NCBI GenBank assembly: GCA_023375785.1
Contig: SZWC01008571.1
Span: 22,858-86,857 of the forward strand
Source of the DNA: Penium margaritaceum
Taxonomy: Eukaryota > Streptophyta > Zygnematophyceae > Desmidiales > Peniaceae
Reading direction: 5' to 3'
DNA length: 64,000 nt
Shown piece after piece: positions 20,188-30,826 of the stretch; position 1 is the stretch's first letter; each line of letters opens with the position of its first letter. The notes beneath the pieces are model-generated. The model was not told the DNA's origin. It worked only from the letters and a program-made list of their open reading frames with translations, and ran no database searches. Made by a program: the position numbers and the translations under genes.

Positions 20188-20662
20188 CACGAGATGCAAT
20201 TCTGCCCTGCCTCAAGGGAGATGGAAAACAGATGCCAGGAAGCTAGCTCAACCTCTAGAGTTCCTCTTTAAGTTTCTAGAAGGCCAGGTGAGGGTCCAGG
20301 AAGGTGGCACACCTTCTAGAAAGGGTGACTTATCCTACAAGGTATCTAGAGGTGTCTTGGTCTTCTGGACACCTTCCCTCGTACTAGAAGCAAGCTAAGG
20401 AATCTAGGAAGGGGCAGAAGCTTCTAGAGGAGGGAAGGGATGCCTTCCTAGGTGGGAAAAGGACAGCCTACCAAGGGCCACTCTAGAAGCCATAGAATCT
20501 GGTAGGAAGCTTCAAATCTGGCATGCTTTGGTGTTCTGGAAAGCTTAGATCAGTGGCTATAAAATGCCACTGCTTGTGAGCCTTGATCAAGTGTACATTC
20601 ACAGTCAATTCAGGCCAAAACTATTGCCGCAATCTCTGACCATTTTTCTACCATCCTTGGAA

Positions 20663-20682
20663 NNNNNNNNNNNNNNNNNNNN
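20663..20682. other. 20-N gap with duplicated flanks
   Basis: Sequence from about 20385 to 20662 is repeated from 20683 to about 20961 with very few differences. A false duplication at a scaffold join is the simplest reading. Confidence 0.85.
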
Positions 20683-21068
20683 ACTAGAAGCAAGCTGAGG
20701 AATCTAGGAAGGGGCAGAAGCTTCTAGAGGAGGGAAGGGATGCCTTCCTAGGTGGGAAAAGGACAGCCTACCAAGGGCCACTCTAGAAGCCATAGAATCT
20801 GGTAGGAAGCTTCAAATCTGGCATGCTTTGGTGTTCTGGAAAGCTTAGATCAGTGGCTATAAAATGCCACTGCTTGTGAGCCTTGATCAAGTGTACATTC
20901 ACAGTCAATTCAGGCCAAAACTATTGCCGCAATCTCTGACCATTTTTCTACCATCCTTGGAACTAGTTGCCTCCACACTTTCAGTCTCTCCAAAAAGAGT
21001 TGGTGGTGTGAGCCAGCCACTGCTAGGGACCCTCCAGGGTGTACACTCACCCTCAGTCCAACAAGAAC

Positions 21069-21513
21069 ACCTTCTACAAGGGGTGACTTGTCACTACAAG
21101 ACATCTAGAGGTGTCTTGGTCTTCTGGATACCTTCCCTCCTACCAAAACCAGGCTGAGGAATCTAGGAAGGGGCAGAAGCTTCTAAAGGAAGGAAGGGAT
21201 GCCTTCCTAGAGGGTGCCTACCAAGGGCTACTCTAAAAGTCATAGAATCAGCCAAGAAGCTTCAAATCTGGTATGCTTTGGTGTTCTGGAAAGCTTAGAT
21301 CATTGGCTATAGAATTCCACTACTTGTGAGCCTTCAGTAAAACTTTGTTCCCATTCAATTCAGGCAAAAACAATTGTATCACTCTCAGACCACTTTTCTG
21401 CTATCCTTGGAACGAGTTGCCTCCACAGTTTCAGTCTCTCCAAAAACTGTTGGTGGTGTAAACCAGCTACTGCTAGGGACCCTCGAGTGTGCACACTCAC
21501 CCTCAGGCCAACA
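21069..21513 (+). repeat. B 5' LTR, second part
   Basis: Continues the LTR after element A and its target copy; ends CCAACA before the primer site. Total B 5' LTR 692 bases. The TATA region has decayed to TATAGAATT. Confidence 0.85.
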
Positions 21514-21515
21514 AA

Positions 21516-21530
21516 GGGTTATGGGCACAC
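21516..21530 (+). other. B primer-binding site (half tRNA-iMet type)
   Basis: GGGTTATGGGCACAC, one mismatch to the tRNA-iMet anticodon-arm complement. Confidence 0.8.
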
Positions 21531-21581
21531 GCCTTTAAGAGGTCCCAAGCCAGCTTGTGTTCACGCTTCCTAGATCAAAAC

Positions 21582-22384
21582 ATGGCCGCCAACAAGCAAG
21601 AGAGTAGCCGCACTGTCCTTAACTTGGATGGGTCACGTTTTTCCTTGTGGAGATGGCAATTTGAGGTCTTCCTCGACAACAAGGGACTGCTTGAGCTTGT
21701 GAAGGGTGATGAGACTGCTCAGTTTGAGAATGCAACGACTTAGGTGAAGGAGGCATACATGAAGTGCAAAAAAAGGTCCTAGGCACTCCTTGTGTCTGCG
21801 TTATGCCCACCACAACTTAGGCACATCCAAGGATGCACCCTGGTTGCAAACGCATGGTCAAAACTCTGCTCCATCTACTAGTCAAGCAACTTCGCCAATC
21901 AGCTCTTCATCTTCAAAGGACTCGTCACCCTCAAAGCCAACAAAGGTGACAACATCATGGAGATCATGTAGCACATGGACTTACTCGCAACGGAGTGCGT
22001 GGCCACTGGTTGGGAGGTCGACTCTCAGTTGCAAGCTATGATCCTCCTTCTAGCCTTTCCGGACGGTTGGAGCCCCATGATCACAGTCCTCGGTGGCAGG
22101 CTTTCCGACGAACTGAAGTACTTGAAGGTTGCTGAGTATGTACGTAACGAGTGGATGCGACAGGGCGGTCAAGAGAGTGTAGCGGCATCAAGTTATGCTT
22201 ACACAGTTCATCCTCACAGTGGATGCCGAGGCAACAAGTGGAAGGGTGCCAAACAGGGCACCAAGAAGGGTGACAAGAAGGGGAGTGCTTCAACTGCGGC
22301 AAGGAGGACCACTATACACACAAATTCCCCAAGAAGAAACCAGACCGGTCACAACGGGGTTGGAAGAAAGATGACCAAGCCCTT
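21582..22384 (+). pseudogene. B gag (capsid) pseudogene
   Basis: ATG at 21582, MAANKQESSRTVLNLDGSRFSLWRWQFEVFLDNKG. Stops at codon 54 (TAG) and a few later; TAG at 21969 is codon 130, exactly as in A. The capsid block WEVDSQLQAMILLLAFPDGWSPMI is clean. The zinc knuckle region has lost a base; in the other frame it reads CFNCGKEDHYTHKF with the last Cys replaced by Phe. This is Copia gag by similarity to A, G and F. It cannot be translated whole. Confidence 0.83.
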
Positions 22385-23866
22385 TTGGCAAAAAACTCCA
22401 CCAACTTGAAGGATTCGGGAGTTGCTATCATTGACTCCGGATCAGGCCACCACAAGCAATGCAACAGAGCAGCATTTGTCACCTCCAGCGCCTCAGAGAG
22501 ACGCGTAACGGTGGCCAATGGAAAATCAGAGGTGGCCATCGGTGAGGGTAACGTTCGCATTGAGTCAGTTGTGGATGGCAAACCTGTCATGAGCACAATG
22601 CATGATGTGCTCCACATGCCCAACTTTGGGGCAAACCTGCTCTCCGTCAGCCGCCTTACCGAAAAGGGACTTCAGGTGTTATTCACAAAGAAGGAGGACT
22701 TCATTCGTAAGGAGGACAAAGGCGAGGTTATTGTGCGCGCCAAGAGAGAGGACGACTTGTACCTGTTATGTGCAAAGATCCTCGGCAATCTGGCAGGGTC
22801 CAACGCCGTCAATCTTGCAACGAAGGATGAAAAAGAGCTGGACCTGTGGCACGGCCGACTTTCCCACATTGCTCCATCGACGGTGAAGGAGATGGCAAAG
22901 AGGGAGGTTGTACGGGGCCTCGAAATCAGTGGTCTTGATGGAACGAAGGAGACCGTGTGTGAGCCATGCGTCATTGGCAAATCAACGCGGCAGTCGTTTG
23001 TGGCAAAGGGGACGCGTGCATCAACAAAGTTTGCAATGGTACACACACATGTGTGTGGACCAATTGAGAGCTCCATTGGCAGAGCTCGCTACTTCCTCAC
23101 CTTCTTCGACGACCACACCCACAAATTGCACCTATACCTCATGAAGCAGGAGAGCGAACTCCTTACATGCATACAAGAGTTTGTGACAGATGTGGAGCGG
23201 CGGATAGAGTTGAAGGTGAAGGCGTTCCGGAGTGACAACGGCGGTGAATATGCGGGCTGCCTTAGGTGGATGAAGTCCAAGGGTATGGAGTGGCAAAAAC
23301 AAACTTCACACTCCCCGCAGCAGAATGGCGTTGCATAGAGAGTGAATTGCACAATCCTCCACATGGTGCAATCCATCTTGAGTGACGCCGGCCTTGCACA
23401 ACCATATTGGGTGAAGGCAGCACAGAAATTGGTGTACATAATGAACCTTACACCGACCAAGCTATTGAAGGACAAGGAGAGCAAGTTCTAGAAGTTGCCA
23501 CAAGAGGTGTGAAGCAAGAGGAAGCTGTTGGTGGGTCACCTCTGTACGTTTGGTTGTGTTGCGCACACTTTGGTGCAGGTACGTGAGGTGCGGAGCAAGC
23601 TGGACCCACGGACCCGCCTCTGTGTTTTCCTAGGGTATGAGAGTGGAAGCAAGGCGTACCGGCTCTTTGACCCAAGGAGGCAACAGATAATGCAAAGTCA
23701 TGACGTCACGTTCAACGAGAAAAGCCGTTGGACAGACAAGGAGGCTGGTCTCTCCAAGAGGGGGGAGTGGCTGCCACTCCTTGAGTGGGAGACGGTGCAG
23801 GACGTGAATGAGGGTGACGTCCTCGTAGTAGCACCAGCCGGAGAGGATCGCCCAAGGGAAGGATGA
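22385..23866 (+). pseudogene. B protease and integrase
   Basis: 22385-23338 is open for 317 codons. The protease turn IIDSGSGHH is intact. HMPNFGANLLSVSRLTEKGL and the zinc-binding WHGRLSH and CEPC follow. In the integrase core the first Asp is His (VHTHVCGP, 23048-23050), the same change as in G; the second Asp is present (FRSDNGGEY); the Glu codon is TAG (NGVA, stop, RVN) at 23336-23338. 23339-23527 has two more stops (TAG and TGA at Trp positions), then 23528-23866 encodes FLGYESGSKAYRLFDPRRQ. The protease could have been active; the integrase could not. Confidence 0.85.
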
Positions 23867-25093
23867 GGGACAGGCTTTATTCCGGCCAGTTCGGATGAGG
23901 AATACAAAACACTGGAGATGGACGTGGAGGCGGGGAGTCAACCGATGTCTCCAAGGTCTCCGAGATAGGGGGATCAGGCGGTTTGAGTGGACAACACCAA
24001 AAGGGGACATCAACAACAACAACAAGTGCCTCAACAGCCCCACACAAGCAGCCGTGTGCGAAAAAGGACAAAGAGGTACGATGCCGACAAGGACATATGG
24101 ACTGGGTTTGTACGAGCCTTCTTCACGCAAGAGGAGCCTCAATCTGTGAAGGAGGCACTGCAGCAGTAGGATGGGACTAAGTGGGAGTGAGCAATAAAAT
24201 CTGATGTTGCCTCCCACAAGGAGAACGGCACTTGGGAGCTGGTTGACCGGCTGGAGGGCAAGAAAGTTATCGGTTCCAAGTGGGTCTTTCCAAAGAAGCC
24301 CACAAAGAAGGGAGAGGTAGAGCACTGCAAGGTGTGGCTAGTGGCAAACGGGTATGATCAGAGAAAAGGGGAGCACTACGACAAGAACTTTCCACCGGTG
24401 GCCAAGTTTGCCTCCATCCGCACTATCCTCTCAATGGCAGCGGCACGCAACAACAAAATCCACCAAATGGACGTCAAAACTGCGTTCCTCAATGACGACC
24501 TCGACAAGGACGTCTACATGGAGGTGCTGGAGGGCATGGATGCACCGCAGGGGAAGGTGTGTCGGCTTTGCAAGGCGCTCTATGGACTGAAGCAAGCTCC
24601 GCTCATGTGGTACCTCAAAATGGACAGTTTCATGGGTGAGCTTGGCTTCAATCGCTGCGAGGCGGATCATAGCGTGTACGTGCATAAGCAGCTGGGGCTC
24701 CACCAAATCTTTGTCCTTTATGTGGATGACCTCATCCTTGTGTCTTTGGATGAGGGGGAGCTTAAAAGCCTCAAGATAAAAGTTGGTGGCCGGTTCAAGA
24801 TGATAGACACGGGCGAGCTTGACAACTACCTAGGCATCACCATCAAGAGGGACCGCAAAGCACGCACGCTGGATATGGGGCAAGGAAAATACGTGCAAGA
24901 GGTGCTCCGCCGCTACAACATGCAGGATTGTAACCCCACCGGCATGCATACGACAACATGTGGGGTGAGCTCGAGCATGGACCCAAGCACGAAGGACGAG
25001 AAGGAGGACATGGCTAGAGTACCATACCGGTCCGTAGTTGGCATCATAATGTACGCCATGGTGGTGACACGGCTTGATCTTGCCTTTGCTTAG
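23867..25093 (+). pseudogene. B linker and reverse transcriptase
   Basis: Linker with a Gln run near 24015, then EEPQSVKEALQQ and stops (TAG, TGA) before GTWELVDRLEG. From 24332 the RT is open to 25093: ANGYDQRKGEHYDKNF, QMDVKTAFLNDDL, CKALYGLKQAP, and an intact LYVDDLILVS near 24720. It ends with TAG at 25091, aligned with the TAA in A; G has Val there. That shared position suggests A and B descend from one copy that already had the stop. Confidence 0.85.
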
Positions 25094-25692
25094 GGACACG
25101 TGAGCCGCTATGTTGCAGATCCGGGGCTACTACATTGGCAAGCAGTCAAGAGAATCCTCTGCTACTTGAAGGCGACGACATAATTGTGTTTGGAGGGGGA
25201 GCTCGGACTGACTCCCTTGAACTAGTTGGCTACTCTAATGCTGACTGGACAGGTGATGTTGATGACCGCAAGTCCACATCGGGCTATGTTTTTGTGCTTG
25301 GTGGTGCAGCGGTGTCTTGGGCAAACCAAAAGCAGGATTGTGTGGCTCTTTCCATCACTGAGGCGGAATGCATTTTGCTCGTAGAAGCCGCAAAGGAGGC
25401 ACTATGGCTGCGGTGACTGTTCAAGGAGATTGGAGTACCACAGAAGAAGCGGGCAGCGCTCAACGTTGACAACATGGGTGCCATCAGCCTGACCAGAAAC
25501 TTTGTACTACAGCGGATGACCAAGAACATAGAGATCCGACATCACTTTGCACGAGACCTCGTTGCAAAGGGTGATGTGTTTCTTGTGCACTACGGCACAA
25601 AGCACATGCTTGCTGATGCCATGACAAAGGCACAACCCAAGGAAAGGTATCATGCTACTTGCATGGAGCTTGGGCTTTCCCAAGCCTCTTGA
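25094..25692 (+). pseudogene. B RNase H (frameshifted)
   Basis: SRYVADPG opens the domain, then a frameshift near 25180. 25135-25416 carries [21 protein letters not shown] (first Asp changed to Asn), GGAAVSW and ITEAECILL. 25474-25692 carries MTKNIEIRHHFARD and HMLADAMTKAQ. It ends in TGA. The tract AAGGAGGAGA (25733-25742) follows. Confidence 0.82.
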
Positions 25693-25743
25693 GTTGCACG
25701 TTGAGCATGGACAACTGCCATGGGTGACGCGCAAGGAGGAGAT

Positions 25744-26444
25744 TGTTATGAAAATGCTCCTCATCATGGCACGAGTGACTCAAAAAGCTAACACCAAAAA
25801 GACAAGCCCACGTGGCTTAGTGGTTAATGATGTTCACCTCTAGAGGCAGAGGCCCGAGCTCAAGTCCCACAAGTTCAATTTCTGCCCTGCCTCAAGGGAG
25901 GAGAAAAAAAGATGCCAAGAAGCTAGCTCAACCTCTAGAGTTCCTTTTTATACTTCTAGAAGGATAGAAGAGGGTCCAGGAAGGTGGCACACCTTCTAGA
26001 AGGGGTGACTTGTCCTACAAGGCATCTAGAGGTGTCTTGGTCTTCTGAATACCTTTCCTCCTACTAGAAGCAAGCTGAGGAATCTAGGAAGGGGCAGAAG
26101 CTTCTAGAGGAAGGAAGGGATGTCTAACTAGGTGGGAAAAAGGACAGCCTACCAAGGGCCACTCTAGAAGTCATAGAATCTGCTAGGAAGCTTCAAATCT
26201 GGCATGCTTTGGTGTTGTGGAAAGCTTAGATCAGAGGCTATAAAATGCCATTGCTTATAAGCCTTGATTTTGATTCAATTCCCAGTCAATTGAGGCAAAA
26301 ACTATTGCCTCACTCTCTGACCACTTTTCTGCCATCCTTGGAAACAGTTGCGTCCACAGTTTCAGTCTCTCCAAAAACTGTTGGTGGTGTGAACCAGCCA
26401 CTACAAGGGACCCTCCAGTGTGCACACTCACCCTCACGCCAATA
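25744..26444 (+). repeat. B 3' LTR
   Basis: 701 bases, TGTTATGAAAATGC to CCAATA (expected CCAACA). TATAAAAT near 26239. Same family as the A and G LTRs. Confidence 0.88.
25813..25867 (+). promoter_or_regulatory. tRNA-like A box/B box in B 3' LTR
   Basis: A box TGGCTTAGTGG at 25813 (69 bases into the LTR), B box AGCTCAAGTCC at 25857; spacing 44. Confidence 0.65.
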
Positions 26445-26449
26445 GTAAG

Positions 26450-26551
26450 AAGCCGTACGTGTACTTCATGAAGCGAAAAGGCAAGGTCCTGGATCGGATG
26501 AAGGAGTACGTTGTAGCGGTGGAGAGGCAGACTGGGGCCAACAGAATAGAA
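26450..26551 (+). pseudogene. H integrase, continuation after B
   Basis: KPYVYFMKRKGKVLDRMKEYVVAVERQTGAN in the same frame as 14568 once B and one copy of the target site are removed. This is the stretch before the second catalytic Asp. The match stops there and repeat D begins, so the second Asp and the Glu are missing. Confidence 0.82.
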
Positions 26552-27192
26552 AAGAGCACAATGTTACTTGCCGTCCGTTCCTAGCATTTTAGCTAAGAGA
26601 AGATATCACCGTCAGGATCACGGTTCCACACTAAGAAGCTCCTAGGATATCACTTGCTAGCAACTGTGTCAACATAACACTTGGCCACTTTAGCACGAGA
26701 TGCTAGTCAGAGACTAACTCCTTAGGCTTAGTCCAACTAGTGTCTACTTTATACTTTTCCTTATTTGGACAGCTTTGTGAGCAGAGTCTAAGGCCAGATT
26801 GTATGTTTAGAATGAGGAATGAGCCTAGTACATGTTATCCTAGGCAAGGCATCTAAGGTGTGTGGGTTGTGGCACTTTTAAGGTTTGGCCACTCCACACT
26901 ACCTCACCAGCTCACCAATTGGCGCATCCATTGAGAACCAAGTGGCACATCCTCCTCGTGCATGGAGTAATGTCATGGAACCTTCCTCTGTGAAAGAAGG
27001 TAAGGAAAAAATGATCCTGCCTACATAAAGGCTCGATCGCAAGACTTGTTTTTCCGAAGTCAAATGTGATGTATATTGTGCCACACAACCGTTGTTTTGC
27101 TTGAACTTGAAACATGGACGAGGTTTGGGGGAATAACTCCAAGGGAACAGTGTCTATCCAACCTTTTTTCTATACAATAGCATTGGCCAAGG
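26552..27192 (+). repeat. Dispersed repeat D, copy 1 (interrupted by E)
   Basis: About 300 bases (26552-26870) match 63671-64000 with scattered differences. Beyond that only this copy is visible. Both copies truncate a Copia reading frame (H integrase, F gag). No LTR ends or coding region recognised; element E inserted at 27192. Class unknown. Confidence 0.6.
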
Positions 27193-27718
27193 TGAAGGAC
27201 AGCTTCCTAGCACTGCTGTTGCTGGCGTGGCAATACAGGCCGGCCAGCTAACTCACTAGCACACACAGGTGGAGGTGCGAACAGCAAGGGGTTGGCTAGG
27301 GACACAAACAAAGTGTCATAAGCTGCAAATACTGAATTGTGCAGAGAGAGATAACAACTGAGGACTAGATAGCCTGAATAGTGGTTCTGACCTGGTGGGT
27401 GCACACACATGCGGCGTACAAGGGCGCACATTTTCTAGCAGGACAAAAAAGTGGGAAAAACATAGTTTTGGGCATAACTCCCTGCAAACATGTCAGAACG
27501 ACAGGCCGTCTAAACCAGAACGCCCGCTCAGACAAGAGCTACGTCCTGATAGGCTGCACGCCTATGTGCTATCCCATAGCACGAGTCTAAATAAGAAGAA
27601 GGTCTTCTGGGCGCCTGTCCGGCCGCCGTTCTTCCGCCATCGTAGCCACGTCAGGGATTTGTACGTGAATGGACATGACCCGAGGGGTCATCGTGAGCCA
27701 TGTACGACACACACAACA
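27193..27718 (-). repeat. E 3' LTR (left) and polypurine tract
   Basis: 526 bases. On the minus strand it is preceded by CATGGGGGAGTAT (27731-27719). No A/B box pair was found in it. Confidence 0.9.
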
Positions 27719-27844
27719 ATACTCCCCCATGACCGGAGGGCAACAAACGTCCATGCACATAAAGACAGTAACGATGTACAGAGCAGGGAACACACAGATG
27801 CTGTAGGCTGCAAGCACAGCACACGCAAGGTGTCACATGAGGAG

Positions 27845-28282
27845 TCAACCTGCAACAAGAATGGGGCAGAGTCCCACGGAACGAGTGGCCGCATGAAACT
27901 TTGAACAACCCAGAGCCTTGGTCAGGAAATCTGCGCACTACCTATCAGTCCCCACGTGGATGACTCGGATCTCACCGCGGTCAACCAGATCACGCAAAAA
28001 GAGGTGCTTGACATTGGTGTGCTTTGTGTGTGCACGAAACACACTTGAGTTCTTGGCGATGGCCTCTGCGCTCATGTTGTCACACCGAAGGACCACGGAG
28101 GAATGGGACTGACGCAATTCACCTAGCAGGCGGACAAGCCAGACACACTCGGCTGCACCGGTGCCCAGAGCAACATACTCTACCTCTGTAGTGCTACGTG
28201 CGATGCATCCTTGCTTCCCAGTGCGCAAGGACACCGTAGTGCCGCCAATGAGTAAGATGTAGCCGGTGCGGCTCTTGCCATC
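27845..28282 (-). pseudogene. E RNase H, C-terminal part
   Basis: Continues the RT frame after a TGA at 28283: GKSRTGY, then STTEVEYVAL (catalytic Glu), RCDNMSAEAIAKNS, HTKHTNVKHLFLRDLVDRGEI and IHVGTDR. A TAG at 27938-27940 replaces the highly conserved Gln of the xQxADxxTK block (CADFLTKAL follows). The real end is a TGA at 27845-27847. The domain is complete apart from the two stops. Confidence 0.85.
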
Positions 28283-29642
28283 TCAACTCCACGCCCAGTC
28301 ACTATCTGTGTACCCATTGAGCACAACAGACACTTGCTCACAAAAGCATAGGCTAAAGCGTGCAGTGGATAGGATGTAGCGCACACACCGGACAACTGCC
28401 TCCAGTGTTCGCTGGCGTGGAGCCTGCGAGAATTGGGGGAGCAGGTTGACAGTGAAGGCAATATTGGGCCGTGTCATGGTGGCCGGGTACATGAGCGAGC
28501 CAATGACTCGCAGGTAAAGGGTCACGTTGAATGGCTCCCCCAGGTCGGCTGGATCATCCACCTTCAGAGCACCCTGCCGTTCAGTGTTCATGGGCGTGGA
28601 GGTCGTGCGGAGGATAGTGAGGAGATCAGCAAAGCGCTCCCCCATAGCCTCTGCGTAGCGTGCCTGATGGACACGGAGAGTGCGGTGGACACGGTCGTGC
28701 ACGATCTCCATCCCCAGAAAAACAGAGGCCTTGCCAAGGTCTTTCATCTTGTAGGTAGAGGAGAGAACGGCCTTGGCAGCGTTCACTACTCCCAGGTCGG
28801 GCGAGGCGATCACAAGATCATCCACATAGCCGAGGACGGAAGCGAGCGGTGCTGGGGACAATGAGAGGAACAGGGACGGGTCAGAATCACTCTGTATGTA
28901 CCCAACGTGCCTCAGCATGCTGGTGATCTCCTAATTCCAGTAGCAAGGTGACTGCTTCAGGCCGTACAAGGCCTTCCGCAGCCGGTACACGCGATCGGTA
29001 CCATCCTCAAAGCCGGGTGGCTGGATCATGTTAATCTCCTCCTCAAGGTCCACGTTCAGAAACGCGTTGTTGACATCCATTTGATGGAGCCCCCAATTGT
29101 GCTTTGCCGCCAAGCTCAGCAACGTGAGCGTGGTCGTCATCCGGCCAACAGGGGCAAAGGTCTTGGTATAGTCCACACCAAGGACCTGGGAGAAGCCTTT
29201 TACAGTCAGGCGGGCTTTGTTGCGCTCCATAGTGCCGTCTAGTTGGAGCTTCTAGCGTAGGACCCACTTGGCCTTGATGGCCTTGCGGTTCTTTGGCAAG
29301 TCCACCAGCTAAAAGACGCCGTGCTGTTGAATGGCATGGAGCTTAGCCTGGCAGGCAGCACGCCACTACTCAGCGTCAGGGGCTAACAAGGCCTCAGGCT
29401 GACTGGTGGGATCAGGAGACAATGGATGTGTACTGCGTGTGGCCAGGACATATGCCGCACAGGGAGGGTCGACCGTCACCATGGACTCAGCGGTGACACA
29501 AGCGAGACCGCACTCATGAGCAAGTAGTGCCATGCGAGCTGAACACCCAGGGTGAACCTCCACGAGGCCGCGAGTACTTTGGCCGAGGGCCTTCGTGCCA
29601 GGGTCACCCCTCACGACGCTGTGTGTGGTGCGAGGATGGAGG
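28283..29642 (-). pseudogene. E reverse transcriptase
   Basis: One frame with four TAGs (29366, 29309, 29252, 28931) and no frameshift. Blocks: WRAACQAKLHAI, LVDLPKNRKAIKAKWVLR, ARLTVKGFSQVLGVDYTKTFAPV, QMDVNNAFLNVDL, ALYGLKQSP, and an intact catalytic YVDD at 28817-28828. The RNase H start YTDSDWA closes this segment before the TGA at 28283. Much less like A and B than they are like each other, so E is a separate Copia lineage. Confidence 0.88.
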
Positions 29643-30099
29643 TGTCCGCCGGTAAGGCTGCACACCGGTACGGAACCGCGGTTTTGAGAATGGAACCGGA
29701 ACCGCGGTTCCGGTTCCAGCTCAGAACCGGAACCGCGGTTCCTCACGGAACCGCGGTTCTAGTCACGATTCCACAGAATTTCTTCTCGAACATGACGCAT
29801 GATTGGCTACCACTACCATGGTTTTTTCCACAAAGACAAGGTAAAGTCCTTCCACACTCCATAATTGTATGTGGGTAATTGATTGAAGTGCTCACATGGC
29901 CTCAAAGGGTGCCACATCAGCAAAAACAGCCTAAAACCTCCCCCCTCCCCACTCATTATCCCCTCCGTAGACATGGGCTCAGGAACCGCGGTTCCTGGAC
30001 GGTTCCAGAATCCTGGAAGCGGAACCGCGGTTCCGGTTCCAGAACCGGAACCGCGTTTCCGTAACCGCGATTCCTGGAACCTGTGTGCACCCGGCGGAC
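29643..30099. repeat. Foldback repeat built from GGAACCGCGGTTCC palindromes, inside E
   Basis: Left arm (29643-29770) and right arm (29978-30099) are imperfect inverted copies, each made of smaller palindromes; 29692-29717 is a perfect 26-base palindrome, and GGAACCGCGGTTCC also occurs at 29729, 29982 and 30021. The ~207-base middle is unrelated to E. E's frame is open on both sides in the same phase. It looks like a MITE or foldback element that landed in the integrase-RT linker. No clear target duplication was found. Confidence 0.7.
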
Positions 30100-30826
30100 C
30101 GCCGGGCGCCCGTGTGTAGGGTTTCGATGGGGCTTGAGCAGTGGTTGCTGCGGACTCACATGCTGGTGTGGATAGCATGGAAGGCGTGTCACTAGAGGAT
30201 CGCGCGGCTGCAGATGGACCCACGGTACACGCGGGCACGTCAGCGGCCGGAGGCAAGGACGGCTCTTAGCTAGACATGGACGCGGGTGCAAAATCAGGAA
30301 GGGCCACAGACGCACACACAGACTAAGGATCGGGCATGGCCTCAGACATAGAGGTGGACTCGGAAGCAGACTCGGACACGGGCGAGAGCAGAGAGTCGGG
30401 GCCGGAGGAGCAAGCCGCAGATGGAACGAGACTAGGGATGCTAGTGGGCACAACCTCTGGAGAGAGCTCTTGGGGTGTTGGCGACGGATTGACCGCATTG
30501 GCACACCCAGGGGCATGAGCACCACGAAGATCGTGGATGTGAGCAAGGTCGTGGAATACAAGGTGCTTGAAGAAGAGAGCATCACTGGACTCCACGATGC
30601 GGCGTCGCTCAGGGTCCCACAACTGCCAGGCCTTTGACCGCAGTGCCACGCCGACGAAGGCGCACATGCGGCCGCGCGGAGAGATCTTGCTCCCCTACTG
30701 CTATTGCATGAGCCAGACACAGGCAAGGAAGCCCCAGACATGGGCCATGCGCAAATCTGGGTGACGCCAGTACCACAGCTCATACGGCGTGTAGTGACCT
30801 GGAAGGGGGCCGTGTGGAATGCGGTT
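30100..30826 (-). pseudogene. E integrase C-terminus and linker
   Basis: Same frame. NRIPHGPLPGHYTPYELWY and MAHVWGFLACVWLMQ, then two TAGs (30701 and 30695) and GRMCAFVGVALRSKAWQLWDPERRRIVESSDALFF, the block after the integrase core. A Ser/Pro/Glu-rich linker with TAG at 30323 and TAA at 30266 leads to the foldback repeat. Confidence 0.8.

Larger units (their letters stand above)
14816..21063 (+). mobile_element. Copia-type LTR retrotransposon A (nested in B's 5' LTR)
   Basis: Complete layout: LTR (700 bases), primer site, gag, protease, integrase, RT, RNase H, polypurine tract, LTR. Flanked by AGCAC (14811-14815) and AGAAC (21064-21068), a 5-bp target duplication with one change. Its true length is nearer 5.65 kb, because two segments look duplicated by the assembly. 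The two LTRs are nearly identical by eye, so it is the youngest of the group, yet it carries several stops. Confidence 0.92.
20053..21063 (+). repeat. A polypurine tract and 3' LTR (with assembly gap)
   Basis: Tract AAGGGGGAGA (20053-20062), LTR from 20064 to 21063. The LTR is 1000 bases as written; removing the ~299 bases repeated across the gap gives about 701, matching the 5' LTR. The TATA inverted repeat recurs at 20551-20572 and again after the gap at 20851-20872. Confidence 0.9.
21064..26444 (+). mobile_element. Copia-type LTR retrotransposon B, main part (host of A, guest of H)
   Basis: Contains the rest of the 5' LTR, primer site, gag, protease-integrase, RT, RNase H, tract and 3' LTR. 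With its first part at 14569-14815 it is flanked by GCAGG (14564-14568) and GTAAG (26445-26449), a 5-bp target duplication with two transitions. It sits inside H's integrase. Stops and frameshifts are more numerous than in A. Confidence 0.9.

Noticed and set aside
26920-26960. A tRNA-Lys type primer site (TTGGCGCATCC) in repeat D
   Set aside because: Only the first seven bases fit the known TGGCGCC-type site and no LTR end precedes it.
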